DNA of 47,744 bases from Chara braunii (lineage: Eukaryota; Streptophyta; Charophyceae; Charales; Characeae). The notes beneath the pieces were generated by a model that did not search any database, had not been told where the DNA came from, and saw nothing but the letters and a program-made list of their open reading frames with translations. The stretch spans positions 197,706-245,449 of the forward strand of contig BFEA01000555.1 of assembly GCA_003427395.1 (NCBI GenBank), written 5' to 3'. How positions within the stretch are numbered: position 1 is the first letter of the stretch; each line of letters starts with the position of its first letter. The position numbers and the translations under genes were made by a program. Positions 31,691-41,660 of this stretch are shown here, in pieces.

Positions 31691-31795
31691 GGCGATGACG
31701 ATGATGATGGTGGTCATGTGGTGAAGATGATGATGATGATGGCGATGATTATGTGATGAAGATGATGATGAAGATGTTGATGATAATGATGATAT
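31690..31795. repeat. Imperfect (TGA)n microsatellite
   Basis: GATGATGATG-type repeats with scattered substitutions. Confidence 0.9.
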
Positions 31796-32425
31796 GTGCT
31801 GGGTCTACGTGTACTTTCTCGCCTTCCTCCTTTCTTATGTCTGCCTCATTCAATCTAGCGTTGCTTCGATTGTGCTCAGAGTGAGTGAGTTGGACTTGAC
31901 ACACATGCTGTTCTCACTGAAGGATTGCTTTCATGCTGCGTATGGGCCTGCTAGTACCATTGTGGCGAGCCAGCAAGAAGGATTGGCCTGGGGTCAACAT
32001 GTTTTCTTGTTATGATGACGAGAGCATCAAGTTGGGACAGTTTCAGGTTATCAGAGCACAACACAGCAACTCCACAGGAAATACGGGCGGTGGGGTGGGG
32101 GCAATCGTGTAACTCTAGGAAGGACCAACAAAAGAGGCAATACCAGCTAGAGGAGGATGCGAGGAGGGGAGTAAGTGGTGTAGAGCTCTTTTCTTTCGAC
32201 TTGCACTGAAGGTACACAAAGCAGATGGGAACGGTTCTTGGGAATGGAATGGTGGAGTGATTCATAGACCTGAAGTGAGGAAGGAGAGAGGGTGTCAAAG
32301 TAAGACAAGGACGAAGAGCCCCTTTTTTCCCCCTTTATTTCTTTTTCTTTTGAAACCAACAAGCCCCTTCTGTTCTGGGCGGCATCAGTCTGGTCGCTTA
32401 TCACAGGCAAGGATGACGAAGGCAC

Positions 32426-32836
32426 ATGGGGTCAGTCTTCGCTACCTTCCCGGTAGGAAGCATGGTGGTGGGTAGGCCACCACTGGCCATCCCATCATGG
32501 GATTTCGAGAGTCAGGAATTCCGACCTACGGTAAGGCAGTTCTGGGAAGAGTGGGTACAGCAGTGCGGACAAGAGGACCCCTTGGAACGTATTGCAACGG
32601 GCATTCAAGACTCGAGGGGCCTCCTGGTGGCGCAGTTGCGCGGTTGCTATGTGACTCATCACAGATCTGGGTCGGGAAAGCCCTTTTTTCCCCAGTTATT
32701 GTCTCGAGAGTTGACTCTATTCAGCTTGTGCTTGGTGGACAAAGGCAGTGAGGAGACCTCCTTATTAGATAGCATAGCTAGGATCGAGGCTGTTAACAGG
32801 TATGAAAAACTAAGGGGAGTAGGATGGTGGGGATAG
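32426..32836 (+). CDS. Hypothetical 136-codon frame
   Basis: An uninterrupted frame with mixed composition (W-D-F-E-S-Q-E-F-R-P-T-V-R-Q-F-W-E-E-W near residue 26, then L-V-A-Q-L-R-G-C-Y). I do not recognise it. Composition is protein-like rather than repeat-like, but there is no splice or promoter support, and the surrounding 31-34 kb region holds nothing else I can name. It may be a retroelement gag scrap or chance. Confidence 0.25.
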   Translation: MGSVFATFPVGSMVVGRPPLAIPSWDFESQEFRPTVRQFWEEWVQQCGQEDPLERIATGIQDSRGLLVAQLRGCYVTHHRSGSGKPFFPQLLSRELTLFSLCLVDKGSEETSLLDSIARIEAVNRYEKLRGVGWWG

Positions 32837-33249
32837 CAACTGATTCACCCATTTTGTAGCCGCTGCAATCTTTGTTAAACCGCCAGTACCTTTCCCATAT
32901 ATCGTCCGTGGTCGGAAAAAAAAAGGCCGAAACGGAAAATGGGCTGCTGACTCAATTTATCAATGGCGGCCTGACCCCGTTTAGCTTCTGCGTTACCCTG
33001 CGCGAAATTGATTTTCAAGCAGGGAAAGGTACTGGTGGTTTGACATTGCCAGCACATGAATCCTGTCTGATCGCATGGGTCTGATTCTATATGCCTGACT
33101 GCTCACAATCGGAATATAGCATGTCGGGGATGTCGTTTTGCTATGGGTTCATTTTGCTTGACCTTCTGCAAACGGTGCTGCTGCATGCGCAGGAGTAACC
33201 CATTGTGGTTGACAATTTGGCCCTTGTGGACAGACAAGGCCATTTTTCG

Positions 33250-33365
33250 TTCTTTTTTCTTTTTAAAGGGGGTATAGCCCCTAATTGGTATTGTATCCAG
33301 TAGTATTGGAACTCATGATCTGTTTATGAACAGTTACAAGTGTGTACCATTCAGCTACATCGGCT
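33250..33365 (-). mobile_element. tRNA-derived SINE-like element
   Basis: On the minus strand a tRNA-like head reads AGCCGATGTAGCTGAATGG. TAGCTGAATGG (33357-33347) fits the pol III A box and GAGTTCCAATAC (33314-33303) partly fits the B box, at tRNA-like spacing. An A-rich stretch (minus strand of 33249-33266) follows. The cloverleaf does not fold properly, so it is not a functional tRNA. Confidence 0.5.
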
Positions 33366-34239
33366 GGGTGTGTGCACAACTTTTAATGTGTGGGAGATCT
33401 CATTTTGATACAAAGTTTGTTCTGCTGCGTACAGGCTGTTCATTCTGAACGGGATGAGGGGCCCGCAGATCCGGGCATAATAGACAGGCAACGGACGCCT
33501 TGTGTCTCCCAAGAGGAGAATGCAGCAAGTGTTAGTGTGGGATTGTGCCCACGTTTGACGCGGAGTCTTATGCGGTCAGAGACAATTTCGCGGAAGTATG
33601 GGAAGACCGGAGGTCAGTGTTGGGTCAAACAAGTGGATAGCTGGAGCTCTCATGTACCTTGTGATTTATTGATACGCAAAGGCAAGAAAATAGGAGTGGA
33701 TGGATCACACGGCCTTCAATTGTTGTTGGAGAAAGCACGGATGCGTCCCTCGTCATCTTGAAAACTGCCCCGGGGTCTATCATTGCCCATGAGGATGACC
33801 TCAATTGGGGCCCCTTGTCAACCCCGAACATCCAAACAGAATACCACCAGGAGTACGTATCCAGGCTGCGATTGGTTAGCAAGGGGCCTGATTAGAGTTC
33901 ATAGCTCGTTTTTCAATCAAATGAAAGTTATATGCGGGCTAACTTTTAATATGAGGCACCATAATTAGGGAACGATGTCACCTAAAGCTCTGAGAAATGA
34001 ACTATGGTTTGTGGATGCCCTTGATACATTTGCAGCATACTTGTGGCACACTTGTGCAGTGCGCTGTCCGCTATGTGGCGTGTCGAAAGGCGGTGCGGCG
34101 CATCAGTTAACTCGATAGATAAAGGAGGAACTGAAAAGCTTCAGAAAGAGCTTCAAGGACGGGAAAAAATGATCAGATTTTGCTTTCTAGAAATTCACCA
34201 AAAGAAACTCTTGGGACACTTTCCCAGCCAATAGTTGCT

Positions 34240-34410
34240 GGAAATGGCTTTCTACCAGGGCTGGGCTGCGGTTTTGCCTGGGTGGCCCTCCTCCACCAGG
34301 GGGCCTCCTGGGTGAACCGGCAGGTGAGGCGGGCCAACTGACGCTTGGGTGTTCCCAGCTGGGCTACCAGGGTGGCCGGGGACCACTTGCCCAGCCGGGC
34401 CAAAAAAATA
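34240..34410. mobile_element. GC-word array A with A-tract
   Basis: Iterations of CCAGGG, CTGGGC, CCTGGGTG and CCCAGC end at GCCGGGCC followed by AAAAAAA and an AT-rich stretch. Same design as arrays near 34850, 35250, 36030, 38650 and 41600 but with a different word. Confidence 0.45.
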
Positions 34411-34715
34411 GAATTATTTTTTATTTTAAATTTGGTAAAGATCCCCCCTTCCCAACCCAAAAGAAACAAACATTTATTACAACAGGTAAAATTGAGGACG
34501 GGGACCTCACAATTCAACCCAGAGTTATCTTGGCAGCTTCAGCCAATTTAGCTTATAGACGATGTACTTGCCAAGCCCAAAAAGGAGAGCACGAAAAATC
34601 TAGGAACAGAATTGGCTAAGACCGAGCCGCTGTCCTGAAGGCTTGCTCCCAAAAGAGTGAAAGAAAACAACCTGCCTCAGGCCAAGAAAGCCACACAAAT
34701 CAAAAGAGGTAAAGA

Positions 34716-34900
34716 ATTTCGATGCGACCCTGAGGCAAAAGTTGTTCAGTTGATTTTTCTGCATAATCTTGTAAAAAAAAAAAAAAAAAAAACATAGTTT
34801 TTTTCTGGGACCTTCCCTGGTCCCTGCACGGCCAGGCCGCCCGGGAAAACAGGGTGACCCGGGCGGCCCGGTTGGTAGCCTAGGTTCGCAGCGCATTTCA
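34716..34900 (-). mobile_element. GC-word array B plus 37-nt shared module
   Basis: On the minus strand: words of the GGCCGCCCGGG type, then CTATG and a long homopolymer, then the 37-nt module starting TTATGCAGAAAA (34766 to 34730). The module is 33/37 identical to 38766-38802. Confidence 0.6.
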
Positions 34901-35156
34901 GCTGTGGGGGTGTACCGGTTTCAAAAAAGCCTGCCTCCCTCCCTCGGACACTTCTGGAAGGCCGCCGGTGCAACCAAAAACAGAAAGGGTGGTCGGTAGG
35001 CCCCTGTATCTGAAGAAAAAGTGGCGGCCGATATAGGCCGCTGACTTTGCGAGGTCGCCGCAAGATTGGTGTGCCAGATTGGTCACCTTGTGGTTGTTTG
35101 TCGTGCCAGAGTCCCCTTGAACTCCTGTGCGCTTGCTGCTTGCTCACTTCCGTCTT

Positions 35157-35534
35157 CCCCTGAATAGAACGTATGGTCATTATCGCTGTACCAAAAATAC
35201 TGGCATAATGACCATGGTAACCGACCGGTCGTCCGGACGGGGTTCCAGACAGTCCGGAATAACATGTCCGGGTCCGGTGTCTGGTCCATGATGTCTGGAT
35301 GGAGGTCCCCACGGCAAAAATCGCAAAAAAAAAAGGGGTGGCCCAGGACGTTTTTCGGGTCCTGGCCGCCCATTAAAAAATAACGGGGTGATTTTTCAGT
35401 GTCATTTCAGTCCACCGGACAGGGCCTAGAGGTCCAGACACAAGACACTGCAGGTTTTTGGGATGGCGGGTTTCACACAGGCCCGAGCAATTTCAAAAAC
35501 GGCCGTTCTGAGGTGCTGCCCGCTGCCGCTGCCC

Positions 35535-35570
<36 letters not shown>

Positions 35571-35905
35571 ACTGACAGTGCTGCTAGTGCTGCCAGTCGG
35601 AAGACTCTGACTTTCTGAATTGAACTGCAAAGTTTGGACTTTTAACTTGTAAGTTATATGAAGTTATGAACTTAAATTACTTAATTCAAAAAGTTCAAAC
35701 TTCAAACTTCAAAGTTAATCTTACTTTTTTCAATTTGTCTTTCTCTGTTTCTTTAGTTGTGCCTGCTTTGCACTGTTTGCAACTCTGCATGTCTGCTAGT
35801 TGAATGTGCGTGTTGATTTGCTGCAAGACAGGTGCTCTGCTGCCTGAACTACAAAGTGCAAAGCAGGTGAGTGCCTGCCAACCAACACCCCCCCCCCCCC
35901 CCCCC

Positions 35906-35942
<37 letters not shown>

Positions 35943-36125
35943 CCGTACATTGTGCACCCTCTGACACCGGTCCAGACTGTCCGGGTCCGGGGATGTTCGG
36001 GTGTCCGGTGGTGTCCGGATCTTCGGACAGTCCCGACCGGCCCAGACACTAGTCCGGACCGGTCCGGTGTCCGGGTCGACGGTTATCATGGTAATGACCA
36101 TACGTTCTATTCGGGGGAAGATGGG
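35157..36125. mobile_element. Fold-back element with CCGGAC word arrays
   Basis: CTTCCCCTGAATAGAACGTA at 35157 onward is the reverse complement of the end near 36125, and GTCCGG/CCGGAC words line both ends (about 35220-35290 and 35985-36080). The left end also holds a perfect 11-bp hairpin (35173-35183 with 35205-35215). A (GA)n run at about 35538-35568 and a C26T29 tract lie inside. Confidence 0.65.
35888..35942. repeat. C26 followed by T29
   Basis: Homopyrimidine on the plus strand: 26 C then 29 T. Frames with poly-Pro/Phe or Lys/Gly here are products of the tract. Confidence 0.97.
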
Positions 36126-36336
36126 TTGCCCTCGCAGCTTGCCCATTCGCCTCGCGGCTTGCCCACCCACTGTGCTGCCCAGTCACCCGCCATTGCACTT
36201 GTTCAGTAGCCTGTGGTGGCAATGGGAGGCTGCAGGAAGGACACCGTCACCTTGGTGGGTTCACAGTGGTTATGGGAGCTTGCGCAGTGAAGGCGATGCG
36301 CCACACCATCGTATATATACATGGTCATCTGCTGCT

Positions 36337-36520
36337 ACCGCAGTTTCCACTGCTGCAGGTTCCACTGTTGCTGTTTCCACTGCTGCAGTGTCCACTGCTC
36401 CAGTTTCCACTGCTGCAGTTTCCGCTGCTGCAGTTTCTACTGCTGCGGTTTCCACTGCTGCAGTTTTCAGCTCAGCAGTTTCCATAACTGTAATTCCCCC
36501 TAGTGTAGTTTCCATAACTG
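36337..36520. repeat. 15-bp minisatellite (GTTTCCACTGCTGCA)
   Basis: About eleven degenerate units; plus frame V-S-T-A-A, minus frame A-A-V-E-T. Confidence 0.85.
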
Positions 36521-38061
36521 CAGCTCCAGTGCAAAGAACATCACAGTCTCTCTGACACTCGCGTCCTTTATTTCGAAATCTTGCCCAATCCACCCCCCTC
36601 TCATATCTTTCTGTGCTTGGCCGCAGACGGCTGCGTTCCTCCTCACCAACCCCATCTCCTTCATGGTCTTGCTGAATAGACTCTCCAGTTTCCATTGTTC
36701 CCATTGTTCCACCTTCGTTGCTAGGGACAAATTCGTCTTCTGTTTGCAACACCTCTTCTCTTGTTGTGTATCGCCGACGACATCCGCGGCATCGCCACTT
36801 GTCCGGGGATCAGCAACCTGTTTCTTTTTCTGCCCCCATTCTCTCTATGCCTCCTCCACAGGTTGTTGTCGTTCCTTTGTTTCAAACGACAATATCCGCT
36901 CCTATGCCTCCTGCAGACAGTCCAGCTGCGTGCAGGCAACCATGACACCAAGTTTTATACCCTGCGGCGTTAGATATTCCCGACTCATCTGTACAGTACG
37001 ATGTGGTCCCTGTCGAAAGTACACTCCCGATTCTAGGGACAGACCCTACTCAGGATGCAGCCCTAAACGTTGAGGGATTGGAACATGATCTGCGCGGATT
37101 GCAGTTGACCACACAAGGCGTAGACCACATAGGGGATCTGCAAATGGCTGACCAGCATTGTTCGGATGAACCACAAATTTGTGCTCCGCCACACACAGGC
37201 CACATGGGTGATCTGCAAATGACTGACCAGCAAATAACCCAAGACAATTTGGGCTTGCAACACCATCTGGGTGATCGACAAATTGATGGCCAGCATCCAA
37301 CAAACCAGCCTGAGAACCTCACCAATCTCTGTGGTCTCCACCGCCCGTTTTATACATCATCAGGCCTCCTTGCAATCGACCGTCAGCTTGATGCTGATCT
37401 TCCCCAACTACAGCCTGAGGATTGTAATTATACCAGCGAAGGAGGCTTTACCATTGCTATCCTACAAGTAGCAATGAGCGACCATCAACTTGAAGTACGC
37501 AATGCTCCAGCAGGTGAGTGGTTTAATCCTCCATTCCGCATCTGTGTCGACATTGTGCACGGGCCTGGCCGTTACATAGCCATTGTACATGCCTCTGACC
37601 GCTGGGAGGTGTAGGACAACGGCACCATGGTCCATGCCATGACTGATGTCACTGATTTCTTACAAAATGATGCTGTTTTTTTGCAACAACAAACCGTCCG
37701 CAATTTCTTTTATGTCGAAGATCATTCCTTTGGGCCCGTGCTGCAGCAAGACAATGTACCAACACTCTGCGACCTTCTCCTTTGCATAGCCATAAACATT
37801 GTTACACTGGGCTGTAGCCGCCATTGTCTCTGTCACAATCACTACAATGACATGGTTTCTGCATCCATGTGTGCAGAGGAATGTCCCTCCGTTCCTGATT
37901 GCAGGCACCCTCCACATCCGGACATTATATGTCCATTTTGCGGCCATGGGCACTATACTGAATGCATGGTCTTTTGTGGTGACCGTTCTTCCTTCATTTT
38001 GGCCTGCAATCGACATGCCATTTGTCGGGGGTGTATTGTTGCACTGAGAATGCTCAACTAG
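36337..38061 (+). pseudogene. Long plus frame closed only by stops, Cys/His-rich end
   Basis: One reading frame (same phase throughout) stays protein-like across about 1.7 kb, interrupted by TGA at 36553, TGA near 36673, TGA at 36943 and TAG at 37612, with no frameshift. It starts in the V-S-T-A-A repeats. The middle has H-M-G-D-L-Q-M-T-D-Q-type repeats (three copies, 37125-37275). The last 60 residues are Cys/His-rich: C-P-F-C-G-H-G-H, then C-N-R-H-A-I-C-R-G-C, spaced like a degenerate RING-type zinc site. I know no family. The segment 37627-38061 has an ATG and is intact. It is a decayed gene or retroelement ORF, or a gene with introns covering the stops. Confidence 0.45.
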
Positions 38062-38496
38062 GTCTTCCATGTCGTCTCTGTCGTCAAGGACAGACTCATT
38101 CTTGAGCTTTTTCTTATCCTCTTTTGCCTTCATCTTCACTCCACAATCCATACTTTCCCTTCCTTTCCCTTTATTGTTCTTTGTTTGTTTGCTCTTCATC
38201 TCTCCTCCTTGTGTTTATCCCCTCCCCCTTCACTCTGCCTCTTTCTCACAGCGTACAAGTGGGTTGTTATGGCACACGAGGATGGGGGCAGCTCGCACTC
38301 AACTTCATAAACATGGCGAGCCTTGTACGTGAGAGGCACGGTGAAGGGGGAGTTAAAAGAAGAATGAGAAAAATGAATGGTTTCAGTGTGCCCTTCGTGT
38401 TTGCCTTGTTTTTTAATTTGTTATTTTTGCCTTTTGTTTTGCAAAGTGCGCTCTTTTAGTTCATAGTTATGTGACAATATATATATCATCCACCTC

Positions 38497-38533
38497 CTGA
38501 TGAGTCGGTGAAACTCCGACGAAACAGTTTGTC
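38497..38533 (+). ncRNA. Hammerhead-ribozyme-like core
   Basis: CTGATGA (38497-38503), a perfect 5-bp stem GTCGG/CCGAC with a 7-nt loop, then GAAA (38521-38524). This is the complete hammerhead core with stem II. CAGTTTGTC follows and can form a minimal stem III (C-G, A-U, loop GUU) ending in the cleavage triplet GUC. Stem I does not pair convincingly; GTGACAA (38471) and TTGTCAC (38529) pair instead. It may be a decayed or permuted ribozyme. Confidence 0.45.
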
Positions 38534-38611
38534 ACAACCCCTCATTTGTTGTCCTCTTCTCCCTCTCTGCCTACGGTTTACCGGGCAGCTCTGTTTGACT
38601 ACATATATACA

Positions 38612-38815
38612 TGGTAGCTGGCGTTTGGCCGGGGCCGATCGGCCAAACCCGAATGCCCGATCGTTTGGGCTCCCCTGTAGATGCGTTCGGCCGTTCGGGC
38701 CGAACTCGGACCCAAAAAAAAAAAAAAAAATCCAAAAAATCCGAAAATAATCTATGTTATCATTGTTATGCAGAAAACTAAATTGAACAACATTTGCCTC
38801 AGCGTTACTGTGGCA
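38612..38815 (+). mobile_element. GC-word array E plus 37-nt shared module
   Basis: Words TTCGG(C/G), GATCGG and TTTGGGC/TTTGGCC, then A17, then the 37-nt module at 38766-38802 shared with array B. Confidence 0.6.
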
Positions 38816-38868
38816 TACTGTGCAGCCACATGGGTCCGCAGGGCCCGACCAGCATTTTCAGTCTAAAA

Positions 38869-39039
38869 GCCTGAAAACGAGGGCTCACAGGCCCTGTGTC
38901 GGTTCAGCTTGACAGCCTGAAAATAAGGACCTACAGGCCTTGTGTCGGTTCAGCTTGACAGCCTGAAAACAAGGGCCTACAGGCCCTTTGTCGGTTCAGC
39001 CTGACAGCCTGAAAACAAGGGCCTATAGGCCCTCAGTCT
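38869..39039 (+). repeat. 46-bp tandem repeat, nearly four units
   Basis: GCCTGAAAA starts units at 38869, 38915, 38961 and 39007, exactly 46 bp apart. Each holds GGCCTACAGGCC-like palindromes and TCGGTTCAGC. Confidence 0.95.
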
Positions 39040-39068
39040 TTAGCCAGAAGCTACCTGGAAACTACCCA

Positions 39069-39172
39069 GAAGCTTCCTCGGGGGCTAGCACGTTNTGGCA
39101 TTGGCAAGAGCAGCCTCCCGGAAGCTTCCTCAGGGTCTAGCACGTTTGGGCATTGGCAAGAGCAGCCTCCTG
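39069..39172 (+). repeat. 52-bp tandem duplication upstream of a TATA box
   Basis: GAAGCTTCCTC starts units at 39069 and 39121. Both contain CTAGCACGTT and GGCATTGGCAAGAGCAGCC. Confidence 0.95.
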
Positions 39173-39174
39173 GA

Positions 39175-39202
39175 CGGGCCAGCACTATATAAGACTGGCC
39201 CG
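39175..39202 (+). promoter_or_regulatory. TATA box inside an 8-bp palindrome
   Basis: TATATAA at 39186-39192 is flanked by CGGGCCAG (39175-39182) and CTGGCCCG (39195-39202), perfect inverted repeats. With the tandem repeats upstream it looks like a pol II retroelement or gene promoter. Confidence 0.6.
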
Positions 39203-39255
39203 CCCTACAGGCAGGTAGGTAGTTCATAGGGACTGGCCAGACACTTCACGTGTGG

Positions 39256-39406
39256 TTCAGGAGGCAGGAGGTAGCCTTCAGGATTCAGCAGCAGCACTCT
39301 GGAGGAGCGCTGCAGGAGTAGTAGTAGTCTTCAGCGCTGGGCGCTAGTAGGAGCTAGAGTAGCATTGGAGAGGGAGAGAGAGAGATGGTGGACTTAGGAG
39401 AGGAAG

Positions 39407-39444
<38 letters not shown>

Positions 39445-39554
39445 ATGCTACTCTAGCTCCTACTAGCGCCCAACGCTGAAGACTACTACTACTCTTGCAA
39501 CGCTCCTCCAGAGTGCTGCTGCCGAATCCTGAAGAGTACCTCCTGCCTCCTGAA
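39256..39554 (+). repeat. Long hairpin, ~120-bp arms
   Basis: The arm beginning TTCAGGAGGCAGGAGGTA (39256) through CTAGAGTAGCATTGGAGAG is matched in reverse from TCTCCAATGCTACTCTAG to CTCCTGCCTCCTGAA (39554) with few mismatches, around a short purine-rich loop that starts near 39386. It lies about 65 bp after the TATA box. Confidence 0.9.
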
Positions 39555-40289
39555 GAAGAAGAAGAAGAAGAAGAAGAAGAAGAAAAAGAAGAAAAAGAAA
39601 AAGAAGATTCTTCTGCTGAAGAAGAAGAAGAAGAAGAAGAAGAAGAAGAAGAAGAAGAAAAAGAAAAAGAAGATTCTTCTGCTGCTTCTGCTTCTTCTTC
39701 TGCTTCTGCTTCTTCTTCTGCTTTTTCTGTTGCTGCTTCTTCTGCTGCTTCTGCTTCTTCTGCTTCTTCTGCTTCTGCTTCTTCTGCTTCTACTTCTTCT
39801 GCTTTTGCTTCTACTTTTGCTTCTTCTGCTTCTTCTGCTTTTGCTTCTTTTGCTTCTTCTGCTTCTGCTTCTTCTTCTGCTTCAGTTGCTTCTTCTTCTT
39901 CTTCTTCGACTTCTTCTGCTTATTCTTTTGCTGCTGCTTCTGCATCTGCTTTTATTGCTTCTGCTTCTGCTTCTACTTATGCTTCTTCCTCTGCTTCTGC
40001 TTCTTTTTCTTCTTCTTCTTCTTCTTCTTTTGTTGTTGCTGTTGCTGCTTCTGCTTCTGCTTCTGCTTCTTCTTCTTCTTCTTCTTCTTCTTCTTCTGCT
40101 TCTTCTTCTTCTGCTGCTGCTGCTTTTTCTGCTTCTGCTTCTGCTTCTTCTTCTTCTTCTTCTTCTTCTGCTCCTTCTTCTTCTTCTTCTTCTTCTTCTT
40201 CTTCTGCTGCTTCTGCTTCTGCTTCTGCTTCTGCTTCTTCTTCTTCTTCTTCTTCTTCTGCTCCTTCTTCTTCTTCTTCTTCTTCTTCT

Positions 40290-40322
<33 letters not shown>

Positions 40323-41300
40323 TCTACTTCTTCTTCTTCTGCTGCTGCTGCTTTTGCTGCTTCTTCTTCTGCTGCTGCGTCTTGCTTCTGCTGCTTCTGC
40401 TGCTTCTGCTGCTGCTGCTGCTTCTTGCGTCTGCTGCTTCTGCTGCTGCTGCTGCTTCTTCTTGCTTCTTCTTGCTTCTTCTGCTTCTTCTTCTGCTGCT
40501 TCTTTTGCTTCTTCTGCTTCTTTTGCTGCTTCTTCTGCCGCTGCTTCTGCTTTTGCTTCTTCTTCTTCTTCTGCTTCTTCTTACGCTGCTGCTGCTTCTG
40601 CTGCTTCTTCTTCTTCTTCTTCTGCTGGTGCTGCTGCTGCTGCTTCTGCTTCTGCTTCTGCTGCTGCTGCTTCTGCTTCTTCTTTCGCTGCCACTGCCGC
40701 TGCTTCTGCTTCTTCTTCTGCTGCTGCTGCTTCTGCTTCTTGTTCTTCTTGTTCTTCTTGTTCTTCTTGTTCTTCTTCTTTTGCTGCTGCTTCTTCTTCT
40801 TCTTCTTCTTCTTCTTCTTCTTCTTCTTCTTCTTCTTCTTCTTCTTCTTCTTCTTTTGCTGCTGCTTCTTCTTCTTCTTCTGCTGCTGCTGCTTCTTCTT
40901 CTTCTTCTGCTGCTGCTTCTTCTTCTTCTGCTGCTTCTGCTTCTTCTTCTTCTTCTTCTTCTTCTTCTTCTTTTGCTGCTGCTGCTGCTTCTGCTTCTGC
41001 TTCTGCTTCTGCTGCTGCGCTTCTGCGTCTGCTGCTGCTTCTGCCTCTGCTTCTGCTGCTGCTGCCGCTGCTTCTGCTTCTGCTTCTGCTGCTTCTGCTG
41101 CTGCTGCTTCTGCTTCTGCTTCTGCTTCTGCTTCTGCTTCTGCTGCTGCTTCTGCTGCTGCTTCTTCTTCTTCTTCTTCTCCTCCTGCTCCTCCTCCTGC
41201 TCCTCCTCATGCTCCTCCTGCTGCTCCTTCTGCTCCTCCTTCTGCTGCTCCTCCTTCTGCTCCTCCTTCTGCTCCTCCTTCTGCTCCTCCTTCCCTCTTC
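39553..41300. repeat. 1.75-kb trinucleotide tract, GAA then TTC/TGC
   Basis: First about 120 bp of GAA-type purine repeats (39553-39673, interrupted by GATTCTTCTGCT), then about 1.6 kb of TTC and TGC units, ending in TCC/TGC. No combination of these triplets makes a stop in any frame of either strand, so the very long Ser/Ala, Leu, Phe/Cys and Glu/Arg frames here are artefacts. Confidence 0.97.
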
Positions 41301-41549
41301 TCCTTCTCCTCCTCCTCCACCAGAGTTGACTGTCGCACGTCGCCCCTACGCTCTCCAGCAGGCCATCTTCGATTGAAGAGGGGGCTGCGCCAAAGCAGAA
41401 CTACGAAAGATTGAATTTTCCAGGTGGTTCTCAGAAGATTGTGGCAATCAGTGTGATCTGCAAAACCTCTTTTAAAAGAACGTGATGGGGAAGGGGGACA
41501 GTAAACCTCTGGTGGCAACAACAACTCCACAGTACATACCATAGCTATG

Positions 41550-41660
41550 CAGGACCCAAACTAGGACCGAATCCGGACCCGGAACCCGGACCTTCCAGGC
41601 CCTTCCCGACTTCCGGAACACCGGAATTCTTCGGAAGATTCGGACCGGTCCGGATCCCCG
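41550..41660. repeat. GC-word array F (ATCCGGACC type)
   Basis: Iterations of CCGGACC, CCGGAA and TTCGGA, related to the arrays in the 35-36 kb fold-back element. Confidence 0.5.

Noticed and set aside
35695-36210. Frames with poly-Lys/Gly or poly-Pro/Phe
   Set aside because: Produced by the C26T29 homopolymer tract.
38869-39039. CRISPR-like array
   Set aside because: The 46-bp units are contiguous tandem repeats without unique spacers, in a eukaryotic context.
39495-41414. Very long frames of Ser/Ala, Leu and Phe/Cys (plus) and Glu/Arg (minus)
   Set aside because: All are translations of one TTC/TGC tract in which no stop can occur in any frame. There is no non-repeat coding sequence attached.
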